Assembly: GCA_947501805.1 (NCBI GenBank)
Contig: CANMXJ010000008.1
Location: 124,001-188,000 of the forward strand
DNA length: 64,000 bases
Reading direction: 5' to 3'
DNA from: an uncultured Sulfitobacter sp.
GTDB lineage: Bacteria; Pseudomonadota; Alphaproteobacteria; Rhodobacterales; Rhodobacteraceae
The notes under the pieces are model-generated. The model was not told where the DNA came from and made no database searches. It saw nothing but the letters and a program-made list of their open reading frames with translations. The position numbers and the translations under genes are program-made. Positions within the stretch are counted from its first letter, which is position 1, and each line of letters starts with the position of its first letter. Positions 25,505 to 33,698 of this stretch are shown in pieces.

Positions 25505-27297
25505 CCCGTTCCATTCGCATCGGCGGTGCCGCAGGATACTGGGGCGACAGCAATCAGGCGCCGCGCCAGTTGGTTGAGCAGGGCAACGTCGAATATCTGG
25601 TGTTCGACTATCTGGCCGAAGTCACCATGTCGATCCTTGTACGGGCCAAGGCCGCTGACCCGACCAAAGGCTATGCCGCTGACTTTGTGCATCTGGTGAT
25701 GAAACCCCTGCTGCCTTTGCTCAAGGAAAAGGGCGTGAAGGTTGTGGTCAACGCCGGTGGCGTGAACATCGCCGCCTGTGCCGAAGCCCTGCGCAAGGTC
25801 GCGGCGGATCAGGGCATTCCGCTGAAGGTGGGGATTGTCGAAGGCGACGACCTGTTGGGCCGCATGGATGATCTGCGCAGCCGTGACATTCGCGAGATGT
25901 TTTCGGGTGCGCCTTTGCCCGATGAACTGGCCAGCGCCAATGCCTACCTTGGTGCTTTCCCGATTGCCGCTGCGCTGGATGGCGGTGCCGAAGTCGTTAT
26001 CACGGGCCGCTGCGTCGACAGCGCCGTGACCTTGGGTGTGTTGATCCACGAATTTGATTGGCAGCCGGACGCTTACGACCAACTCGCGGCTGGCACATTG
26101 GCGGGGCATATTCTGGAATGCGGGGCGCAGGCCACGGGGGGGAACTTCACCGATTGGAAGGATTCAGCTGACGGTTGGGACAACATGGGCTACCCGATTG
26201 CCGAATGTTTCCCCGATGGCCGCTTTGTGATCTCCAAGCCCGAAGGCACAGGCGGCATCGTCTCGCGGCTCTCGGTTGGCGAACAGATATTGTATGAGAC
26301 CAGCGACACGCAAAACTACATCGTGCCGGATGTGATCTGTGATTACGCGCAGGCGGTACTGGACCAAACCGCGCCCCAAGAGGTCACCATTACAGGCGTC
26401 AAAGGTCGCCCGCCCACCGATACGTTCAAGGTTTCCGCCACCTACCGCGACGGATACCGCGCCACGGCAACCACGCTTGTCACCGGATTTGATGCGGTTG
26501 CCAAGGCGCAGCATTACGGCGCGGCACTGCTCAAACGGGTCAGCAGATTGCTGGGCGAACGCGGCATGCGCGACTTTGACCGCACGGCGGTTCATGTGAT
26601 CGGCGCGGAAACGCTTTGGGGGGCCAATGCATCGCCCCATGCAGCGGCGGCCCGCGAAGTTGTGGTGCAAACGGACGTGCGCCATCAGGAAAAAGCAGCA
26701 CTTGAGTTGTTCTCGAAGGAAACCACAGGTGTTGCGCTTTCCATGACCACGGGACGTTGTGGTGTGGGTGAAGCGGGGCGGCCAAAGGCAACGCCGGTGG
26801 TTGCGCAGTTTGCCTTCCTTATCGACAAATCGGAGGTGGTGCCGACGGTTTCGGTAGATGGCACAGTGCTCGATTTCTCACCGCCCGTACAGGTCCACTC
26901 ACCCACACCTGCACCATCCGACCCGCCGCTGGCAGTGCTTTATGACGGTCCGACAACACCCTGCCAGTTGATCGACATCGCGGTGTCTCGCAGCGGTGAC
27001 AAAGGCAATTCCGCCAATGTTGGTTTGATGGCACGCAGCCCGGTATTCTATGATGTCATCTGCCGCGAAGTGACCGCGCAAAAGGTCGCTGACTGGTTCG
27101 GTCATGTCACCAAGGGCGAGGTCTCGTGCTATGCCGCACCCGGCATGGGCGCCGTGAACTTCCTGCTGCGCGAAACGCTGGATGGCGGCGGCACGTCCTC
27201 ATTGCATCTGGATAAACTGGCGAAAACCTACGGCCAGCAATTGCTTGCCATGCCGGTTGAGGTGCCCACCGCGCTGCTGAGCGGAAAAGGCGGATGA
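25501..27297 (+). CDS. AtuA-family protein (DUF1446 plus AtuA-like C-terminal domain)
   Basis: The 598-aa protein starts SIRIGGAAGYWGDSNQAP, typical of the DUF1446 domain (to about residue 450), and ends with the AtuA-like ferredoxin-fold domain (LIDIAVSRSGDKGNSANVGL to about residue 590). AtuA is needed for acyclic terpene use in Pseudomonas, but its reaction has not been settled to my knowledge. It is translationally coupled to the hydratase before and the ligase after it, and the carboxylase genes are 3 kb away, so the four AtuA/C/E/F-type functions are all present here, although in two operons. Confidence 0.85.
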   Translation: MTRSIRIGGAAGYWGDSNQAPRQLVEQGNVEYLVFDYLAEVTMSILVRAKAADPTKGYAADFVHLVMKPLLPLLKEKGVKVVVNAGGVNIAACAEALRKVAADQGIPLKVGIVEGDDLLGRMDDLRSRDIREMFSGAPLPDELASANAYLGAFPIAAALDGGAEVVITGRCVDSAVTLGVLIHEFDWQPDAYDQLAAGTLAGHILECGAQATGGNFTDWKDSADGWDNMGYPIAECFPDGRFVISKPEGTGGIVSRLSVGEQILYETSDTQNYIVPDVICDYAQAVLDQTAPQEVTITGVKGRPPTDTFKVSATYRDGYRATATTLVTGFDAVAKAQHYGAALLKRVSRLLGERGMRDFDRTAVHVIGAETLWGANASPHAAAAREVVVQTDVRHQEKAALELFSKETTGVALSMTTGRCGVGEAGRPKATPVVAQFAFLIDKSEVVPTVSVDGTVLDFSPPVQVHSPTPAPSDPPLAVLYDGPTTPCQLIDIAVSRSGDKGNSANVGLMARSPVFYDVICREVTAQKVADWFGHVTKGEVSCYAAPGMGAVNFLLRETLDGGGTSSLHLDKLAKTYGQQLLAMPVEVPTALLSGKGG

Positions 27298-29408
27298 CCC
27301 ATCCGCTGGAGCCGCTGATCAATCCGCGCTCTGTCGCGATCATCGGCGCGTCTTCTTCGGTGCACCGCGTTGGCGGGCGGCCTTTGCATTATCTGATCGA
27401 GAACGGTTTTGGCGGCGCGATCTATCCGGTGAACCCGACCCGCGATGAAGTACAGGGGATCAAGGCTTACCCAAGTATTAATGACCTGCCCGAAGCGGTG
27501 GATTGCGCCATCGTCGCGGTGCCTGCGGTGATTGTTCTGGACACGCTCCGCGATTGCGTGAAGGCAGGCGTGCGCTGTGCAGTCATCTTCAGCTCTGGCT
27601 TTGCCGAAACTGGGGACGCGGGCGCACAGATGCAGGCGGAACTCTCTGCAATCGGCGCGGAAAGCGGCATGCGCATTCTTGGGCCGAATTGTCTGGGGGT
27701 GCTGAACCTGACGCGCAACTGGTTTGGCACCTTTGCCAATGGTCCGGCCGAGGCAATCAGGGCACGTGGCAAAACCGGCATCGTGTCGCAAAGCGGTGCC
27801 TTTGGCAGTCACATCTTTATGGCGTCGCAACTGCGCGGGGTTGGCGCGTCGCTATGGGTGACCACAGGCAACGAGGCTGACATCGACGTGGCCGAGGTGA
27901 TTGATTTCTACGCCCATTCCGATGATGTGAAGGTGATCGTCGCCTATGTGGAATCCGTGCAAAACGGCGACCGCATGCGCCGCGCCTTGGCGGCGGCCCG
28001 AGCCAACGGCAAACCTGTGATCATCATGAAGGTGGGCAGTTCCGACATCGGGGCCAAGGCCGCTGCGTCCCATACCGCGTCAATCGTCGGGCAAGACGCG
28101 GTCTATGACGCATTGTTCCGGCAATACGGGGCGCACCGCGCGGCGACCACGACGGAGGTCGTCGATCTGGCTTATGCCTGCCAGTTCGGGCAGTTCCCCG
28201 CCGGACGCCGCGTTTGTTTGCAGACGATCTCAGGCGGCGCGGGCATTCAGATGGCCGATGTTGCGGAAGCGGAAGGGCTCGAGGTGCCCCCCCTGAGCGA
28301 TGATATTCAGGCCGAGTTCAAAGCATTGATCCCGCAAGGTGGTGTGCTCAATCCGGTTGATTTCACCGGTGCCGCGCTGAACGAGCCTGAAAAGATGGCA
28401 GCGATTATTGACCGCACGTTGAGCAGCGGCATGTTTGATGCCCATGTGATTTATGTGTCGTCCCTGCCGGGGTCGCCCTTCACCAAAGACGCTTGCTTGG
28501 GCGTGTTTAAAAAAATCCGCGCCGCCCATCCCGATGCGGCGATTGTTCTCAGCATGTTGGCGTCTGACGAGGTTGCGGCGGAGTATGAGGCGCTTGGCCT
28601 GCCGTGCCTGCGCGATCCGGCTGAGGCGGTGCATGTGACGGGCGTGTTGTCGCGTTTCGGGGCCAGCTTTGCGCAGGCGCAGATTGACTTGCCACCGGAC
28701 GATATGCCCGCCACACCCGACGACATGCCCTTGGCACCGGTCCGCGCCACAACGGAGATCGAGGCCAAGCAATTGCTGGCTAAATCGGGCCTGCGGATAC
28801 CGCAAGAACGCTTGGCCGAAACGGCGCAGGAAGCGGTGGAATTTGCGGGTTCAATAGGCAGCGCGGTTGCGCTCAAGATCGCATCCCCCGACATCGCGCA
28901 TAAAACCGAAATCGGCGGCGTCCTTTTGGATGTACGCGGCGAGGATGCCGTGAGTGCCGGATATGAAACGCTGATCTCCCGCGCCAAATCTGCCCGCCCT
29001 GATGCAAAGATCGAAGGGATCACGGTTTCCGAAATGGTGCCGCAAGGCGTTGAAGCGGTGATCGGCTTTGCCAATGATCCGGTTTTTGGTCCTGTAATGA
29101 TGTTCGGTCTGGGCGGCATATTTGTCGAGGTTTTGCAGGACGTGTCCTTTCGCCTCGCCCCCTTTGGCCGGTCCGAGGCGCGGCGTATGATCGACGAAAT
29201 TCGCGGGCGGGCGGTGTTGGACGGCGTGCGCGGCCAGCCCGCCATCAATATTGATTTGCTGGCGGATGCCCTGTCACGCCTGTCGGTTTTTGCTGTGAAA
29301 AATGCGGCGACATTGGAGAGCGTCGACATCAACCCGCTGATCCTGACAGCGGATGCTGCCTATGCGGTGGACGGGTTGATGGTGCCGCTTCTTAATGCGG
29401 CCACTTGA
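27294..29408 (+). CDS. NDP-forming acyl-CoA ligase (acetate--CoA ligase family, fused alpha-beta)
   Basis: The 704-aa protein has an N-terminal CoA-binding Rossmann domain (SVAIIGASSSVHRVGGRP), a succinyl-CoA-ligase-like flavodoxin domain with the phospho-His candidate H260 in AASHTASIVG, and a C-terminal ATP-grasp domain (FGLGGIFVEVLQDVSFR). This family forms acyl-CoA while making or using ATP/GTP reversibly through a phosphohistidine, unlike the three AMP-forming ligases nearby. Coupling to AtuA suggests use on the same branched acid, perhaps in the thioester-cleaving direction at the end of the route. Confidence 0.88.
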   Translation: MTHPLEPLINPRSVAIIGASSSVHRVGGRPLHYLIENGFGGAIYPVNPTRDEVQGIKAYPSINDLPEAVDCAIVAVPAVIVLDTLRDCVKAGVRCAVIFSSGFAETGDAGAQMQAELSAIGAESGMRILGPNCLGVLNLTRNWFGTFANGPAEAIRARGKTGIVSQSGAFGSHIFMASQLRGVGASLWVTTGNEADIDVAEVIDFYAHSDDVKVIVAYVESVQNGDRMRRALAAARANGKPVIIMKVGSSDIGAKAAASHTASIVGQDAVYDALFRQYGAHRAATTTEVVDLAYACQFGQFPAGRRVCLQTISGGAGIQMADVAEAEGLEVPPLSDDIQAEFKALIPQGGVLNPVDFTGAALNEPEKMAAIIDRTLSSGMFDAHVIYVSSLPGSPFTKDACLGVFKKIRAAHPDAAIVLSMLASDEVAAEYEALGLPCLRDPAEAVHVTGVLSRFGASFAQAQIDLPPDDMPATPDDMPLAPVRATTEIEAKQLLAKSGLRIPQERLAETAQEAVEFAGSIGSAVALKIASPDIAHKTEIGGVLLDVRGEDAVSAGYETLISRAKSARPDAKIEGITVSEMVPQGVEAVIGFANDPVFGPVMMFGLGGIFVEVLQDVSFRLAPFGRSEARRMIDEIRGRAVLDGVRGQPAINIDLLADALSRLSVFAVKNAATLESVDINPLILTADAAYAVDGLMVPLLNAAT

Positions 29409-30180
29409 ACTTGAACGGCTGCTTGTCCAGGAAACGGGCCGCCGCATCGCGGTGATAGTCGCTGACAAAGCAAACCGCCTGGTTGGTCGCTTCGGCTTCA
29501 CCGATCTGGCGGATGTCCATGCCATAGGTCTGGTCCAGCAGCATCTTGCTAACACCAATCGCGGTGGGCGAAGCGTTGCAGAAGGATTGCGCCATTTCCT
29601 GCGCCACATCCGCGATCTTGTCGCCTTCAATGACGCGGTAAACCAGACCCATCTCTAACGCCTCATCCGCTTTCACTTCCCGTGCAGAAAAGATCAGGTC
29701 TTTGGCGCGGGCCAATCCGACAAGGCGCGGCAGGGTGTAATGCAGACCAAAGTCCGGCGCGAGACCCAGTTTACCGAAGGACGCGCAGAACCGTGCTTCG
29801 GGCGTGGCCAGCACAAAGTCCGCCAGCATCGCCCAGCCGAAACCGGCACCATAGGCAGGGCCGTCCACGGCGGCGATCACCGGTTTGTCGATGGAGGCAA
29901 CTGCCTGCAACAAGGTGCCCGTGGCGCGCATCCGGTTGCGGCCCACATCAACGGAAGTAACGCTGCCCATGTCCTTGATGTCACCGCCTGCACAAAAGCT
30001 GCCGCCTGCACCTGCGATGATCAACGTGCGAATTTCGGGGTCGGTGGCGACCCGTTTGATGGCAACCGGCAGCTCCTCGCGCATTTGCAGGCTGATGGCG
30101 TTTTTGTATTTCGGGCGGTTGAAGGTCAGCGTGGCGATGCCGTTCGTGACGTCAAACGCGATGGATTCAAATTCGCTCAT
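29392..30180 (-). CDS. Enoyl-CoA hydratase/isomerase-family protein
   Basis: The 262-aa crotonase has GAGGSFCAGGDIKDMG and DGPAYGAGFGWAMLAD. The second catalytic-Glu position reads KLGLAPDFGLHYTL with Asp instead, as in some isomerase-like members, so hydration is not certain. It is the last gene of the seven-gene minus-strand operon that starts at 36412, and its end overlaps the convergent ligase gene by 17 bases. AAGGACAG serves as ribosome site. Confidence 0.88.
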   Translation of the reverse strand: MSEFESIAFDVTNGIATLTFNRPKYKNAISLQMREELPVAIKRVATDPEIRTLIIAGAGGSFCAGGDIKDMGSVTSVDVGRNRMRATGTLLQAVASIDKPVIAAVDGPAYGAGFGWAMLADFVLATPEARFCASFGKLGLAPDFGLHYTLPRLVGLARAKDLIFSAREVKADEALEMGLVYRVIEGDKIADVAQEMAQSFCNASPTAIGVSKMLLDQTYGMDIRQIGEAEATNQAVCFVSDYHRDAAARFLDKQPFKFKWPH

Positions 30181-30211
30181 GTGAACTGTCCTTCTGTCGG
30201 GTCAACTGGGA

Positions 30212-31009
30212 TCAAAGACCGCTGAACTGCGGTTTGCGTTTCTCGGTAAAGGCGGCGATGCCTTCTTCGAAATCAGGGCTGGCAAAGGCTTTCTGCTGTG
30301 ACGCCGCCTCGAATGACAAAGCCTCCTGCAAGGTTGAGGTCTGGGCATATTCCAGCCCCGCCTTGATCAAACCCAACCCGCGTGTGGGGCCACGGGCCAA
30401 GCGCTGCGCCAGCTTTTCTGCTTCCGCATGCAGCGCGTCTTCTTCATAAACATCAAGCGCCAGACCAATCTCAACGGCTTGTTGTGCCTCAACCGGTTTG
30501 GCCAGCATCGCAAGCGCCGTGGCGCGGGCCAGCCCGATCTTGCGCGGCAGGATATGGGTGGCCCCGCCGTCCATCATTGCGCCAAGGCGCGAGAATGACA
30601 TGATCAGTTTTGCCGATTGTGACACCAGCAACAGGTCAGCCGCCAGCGCAATGCTGAACCCGGCACCCGCCGCTGGTCCCTGCACGGCGGCAATCACCGG
30701 AACCGGAACGCTGCGCATCATATAGATCAGGCGATTGATGCCCGCCTCCATTTCCGCACCGATGGTGCCGCGCCGTTCAAGGATAACCTGTGGGTCGAGA
30801 TCGGCACCTGCGCAAAATCCACGCCCTTCGGCGGTGATCAGGATGGCCCGCGCCGCTGTCTCACGCGGCGCGTCGCACTCTTTGGCAAAGGCCTCAACCA
30901 ACCCGTCGCGCATGCTTGGCGAAAAGGCGTTCAACTGCTCAGGCCGGTTCAGCCTGATGTGCAGAACGTCGCCCTCACGGTTAACCAACAAGTGGCTGTC
31001 GGCGCTCAC
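30212..31009 (-). CDS. Enoyl-CoA hydratase/isomerase-family protein (PaaG-like)
   Basis: The 265-aa crotonase carries TAEGRGFCAGADLDPQ and GPAAGAGFSIALAAD. The region after it, SRLGAMMDGGATHIL, lacks the second Glu, as in PaaG-type isomerases. It starts with GTG one base after the thiolase stop, so translation is probably coupled. It belongs to the minus-strand beta-oxidation operon. Confidence 0.88.
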   Translation of the reverse strand: MSADSHLLVNREGDVLHIRLNRPEQLNAFSPSMRDGLVEAFAKECDAPRETAARAILITAEGRGFCAGADLDPQVILERRGTIGAEMEAGINRLIYMMRSVPVPVIAAVQGPAAGAGFSIALAADLLLVSQSAKLIMSFSRLGAMMDGGATHILPRKIGLARATALAMLAKPVEAQQAVEIGLALDVYEEDALHAEAEKLAQRLARGPTRGLGLIKAGLEYAQTSTLQEALSFEAASQQKAFASPDFEEGIAAFTEKRKPQFSGL

Positions 31010-31010
31010 G

Positions 31011-32216
31011 TCAGGCGCCCTCGCGCCCGACGATGGTGATGGAACAGACGTTCTGATGCGGGAAACCGCCCAGATTATGCGTCATGCCGATGGAAGGGTC
31101 TTCCTGCCGCTGACGATCCCCCGCGCGGCCCTGCATTTGCAGATACATCTCGTAGATCATGCGCAGACCGGAGGCCCCGATGGGATGGCCGAAACATTTC
31201 AGACCGCCATCAATCTGGCAGGGCACCTTGCCATCGGCATCATAGAACCCGTCCATGATGTCCTTGATCGCGCCCGCTTCGGGCGAGATGAACAGGTCTT
31301 CCATGGTGACCAGTTCAGTGACCGAAAAACAATCATGCACTTCGAACAGGCTGACCTGATCGCGGGGCTTTTCGATGTCGGCTTCCTTGTAGGCACGTGC
31401 AGCGGCGGCGCGGGTGGTCTGGAAATAGCTGCCGTCCCATGAGTTGTGTCCGGCTTCCGTGCCGCTGGACACGGCCAGTTGCAGCGCCTTGACGGTAATC
31501 AGGTCTTTCTTGCCCAAAGCCTTGGCGATTTCAGGCGTGGTCACAATCGCCGCTGCCGATCCGTCCGACACGCCGCAGCAATCAAACAGGCCCAGAGGTT
31601 CCGCAACAACAGGCGCGTTCAGCACCTGATCCATGCTGATCTTTTTGCGCAGGTGTGCCTTGGGATTACGCGATCCGTTGTCGTGGCTCTTGACCGAAAT
31701 ATGCGCCATGGCACGTTTCAGGTCTTCGGGGTTGATGTTGTGTTTCGCCTGATAAGCCGATGCCAGTTGCGCAAAGGAACCGGGGGCGGAGGCGTTGGGC
31801 CAGTACATGTCATTTGTAGTGCCACGGGACCGCTGGGGCAGACCGCCATAACCGGTGTCTTTCAGCTTCTCAACGCCTTGCGCCAGCGCAATGTCGCAGG
31901 CACCCGAGGCCACCGCATAGACCGCACCGCGAAACGCTTCGGTGCCGCTGGCGCAGTAGTTTTCAACACGGGTGACAGGAATGTTCTGCAAGCGCAGCGC
32001 CATCGCCAATGGGACAGAGGATTTACCGACATGCTGTTCTTCGATGCCGGTGCCGAACCACGCCGCGTCGATCTGGCTCTTGTCGATGCCCGCATCTGCC
32101 AGCGCCTCAACAAATGCTTCGACCATCAGATCATCAGCAGAATCTTCCCAACGCTCCCCGAAGCGGGAACAGCCCATGCCAAGAATGGCAACCTTATCGC
32201 GAATACCTGTAGCCAT
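31011..32216 (-). CDS. SCP2-type thiolase
   Basis: The 401-aa enzyme is of the SCPx/archaeal thiolase class. The nucleophile Cys88 is in VENYCASGTEAF, His294 in FEVHDCFS and His344 in CFGHPIGASG. The usual C-terminal CxG motif is replaced by HNLGG, as in this class. It should release acetyl- or propionyl-CoA from a 3-ketoacyl-CoA. Two bases separate it from the upstream gene for a condensing-enzyme/DUF35 fusion, and SCP2-type thiolases and aldolases often need a DUF35 partner, so a complex of the two is likely. GAGGAG serves as ribosome site. Confidence 0.9.
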   Translation of the reverse strand: MATGIRDKVAILGMGCSRFGERWEDSADDLMVEAFVEALADAGIDKSQIDAAWFGTGIEEQHVGKSSVPLAMALRLQNIPVTRVENYCASGTEAFRGAVYAVASGACDIALAQGVEKLKDTGYGGLPQRSRGTTNDMYWPNASAPGSFAQLASAYQAKHNINPEDLKRAMAHISVKSHDNGSRNPKAHLRKKISMDQVLNAPVVAEPLGLFDCCGVSDGSAAAIVTTPEIAKALGKKDLITVKALQLAVSSGTEAGHNSWDGSYFQTTRAAAARAYKEADIEKPRDQVSLFEVHDCFSVTELVTMEDLFISPEAGAIKDIMDGFYDADGKVPCQIDGGLKCFGHPIGASGLRMIYEMYLQMQGRAGDRQRQEDPSIGMTHNLGGFPHQNVCSITIVGREGA

Positions 32217-32218
32217 GA

Positions 32219-33673
32219 TTATATCTCCTCTTGGGTGGCAGGCATGGCTTTCCAGAAGTACCGGCGGAAGCCACGATTTCTGTCGTAATCCTTGACGCGG
32301 AAGACCATGCGCATCGCCATGCCCACTTCGGGCTGGTGATCCGGGTCACTGTCGATATCGGTGAAATCACACATCAACCGTCCGCCTGTTTCAAACTGTA
32401 CCATACCATAATAGGCGGGCGGATCAGGGGAATATGTCAGACGGTCAGCGGTAAAGCTGTTGAGCTTGCCGATCTTGTCAGAGAACCCTTCGTCGCGCTG
32501 CGTATCCACCGCGCCACATTCGGGGTTCACACAGATACGGGCCTTGGGGAACTGGTTGGTGCCGCATTCGGTGCAATGGCCCCCCATCATCCGCTGGGTC
32601 ATGTCCTTGTTGCGCCAGTGGTTGGAAAGCGCCGTGGCCTTGTCCAACTCGGCACGGATGCCCAGCTCGACGTTTACCAATCCATTGAGCGTCATGTAGC
32701 GGGCATAGTTATCATCAGCGCGGCCCTTGTCGATCTGCGTCGCGATGCTCTTGGCGGGGCGGTTCTTGATCGCGTCGGTTGCTTCAAAGAGCAGGGCATC
32801 ACAGCCCTGACCAAAGCTGGCGACCAGAATGCGGTCGCCCGGCTGTGCGCTTTCCAGCGCTTGTGCGAGCATCAGCAGGGGGTGCGCGGCACCCGTTTCA
32901 CCGATGTTGCTTTGCAGGTTGTCGGCAACAGAGCCCTCCGGCAGGCCCGCGGCCTTGGCAACCATCGCAGTCACATTGCGGCCCGCCGCAGGATAGCAGA
33001 AACGCGCAATGCTTGCAGCATCCGTGCCAGTGCTTTCCAACAGTGCCTTGATTGCCTTTGGTGTAATTTTCAGATGGCCCTCATCACGGACCCAGCGTTC
33101 TTCCCAGGCATAGTCAAACTCGCCGTCTTCACCGCGATAGTGATCGACAAAATCAACGGCTTCGGTGTGTGCGCTGATCAGCTTGGCCACCACATCGCCT
33201 TGACCCACCAACAGGGCCGCCGCCCCGTCGCCATAGGTCATTTCCTGCGGGCTGCCTGCGCGTGCGCCACGACGATCCGCAGCAACCACGAGGGCAGGGG
33301 TATCACCCTTCAATGCTGCCATCAGCGCGGTTGTGCCCGCCCGCTGCGATGAAGCAACGTCCAGTGTCATTGCCTCAGATTTCAGAGACAGCGCATCACC
33401 CACAATCCCTGCATTCTGGCGGTCCTTGAACGGCAGGCTGGTTGAGGCAAGCCACACCGCGCCAATCGCATCACGGTCCTGACCACTCAGACAATTACGC
33501 GCGGCTTCCACCGACATCGTCACCGCATCTTCGTCCCAGTTCGCAATGGTGCGTTCGCCTTTGCCCAGACCTTTCAGGCCCGGCGCAAACCACGCGTGGG
33601 TCTTTGCCACGGCGGCCCGTTGCAACCGCCGCACCGGCAGGTAGGCCCCATATGCCAGCAATCCTGTTTCCAT
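32219..33673 (-). CDS. HMG-CoA-synthase/KAS III-like protein fused to a DUF35 zinc-ribbon/OB-fold domain
   Basis: The 484-aa protein has a thiolase-fold condensing-enzyme domain (about 1-310) and a C-terminal DUF35 domain with zinc cysteines C367, C370, C381 and C386, then an OB fold. Compared with the ACKAGTAAL active-site pattern of archaeal HMG-CoA synthases, the segment here reads SQRAGTTAL, so the nucleophile position is Gln110. The FHxP histidine appears as Cys226 (RFCYPAAGR), and the Glu79-type acid is Ser79. Asn256 seems kept. It is therefore unlikely to be a normal condensing enzyme. It may be a scaffold for the adjacent thiolase or a decarboxylase. Alignment was by eye. Confidence 0.82.
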   Translation of the reverse strand: METGLLAYGAYLPVRRLQRAAVAKTHAWFAPGLKGLGKGERTIANWDEDAVTMSVEAARNCLSGQDRDAIGAVWLASTSLPFKDRQNAGIVGDALSLKSEAMTLDVASSQRAGTTALMAALKGDTPALVVAADRRGARAGSPQEMTYGDGAAALLVGQGDVVAKLISAHTEAVDFVDHYRGEDGEFDYAWEERWVRDEGHLKITPKAIKALLESTGTDAASIARFCYPAAGRNVTAMVAKAAGLPEGSVADNLQSNIGETGAAHPLLMLAQALESAQPGDRILVASFGQGCDALLFEATDAIKNRPAKSIATQIDKGRADDNYARYMTLNGLVNVELGIRAELDKATALSNHWRNKDMTQRMMGGHCTECGTNQFPKARICVNPECGAVDTQRDEGFSDKIGKLNSFTADRLTYSPDPPAYYGMVQFETGGRLMCDFTDIDSDPDHQPEVGMAMRMVFRVKDYDRNRGFRRYFWKAMPATQEEI

Positions 33674-33698
33674 GTTCGGCTATCCTTCTTGTTCGTCG

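Noticed and set aside
32231-33352. Plus-strand open frame of 373 codons opposite the DUF35 fusion gene
   Set aside because: It is antisense to a gene with clear zinc ribbon and condensing-enzyme motifs; composition is typical of a shadow frame.
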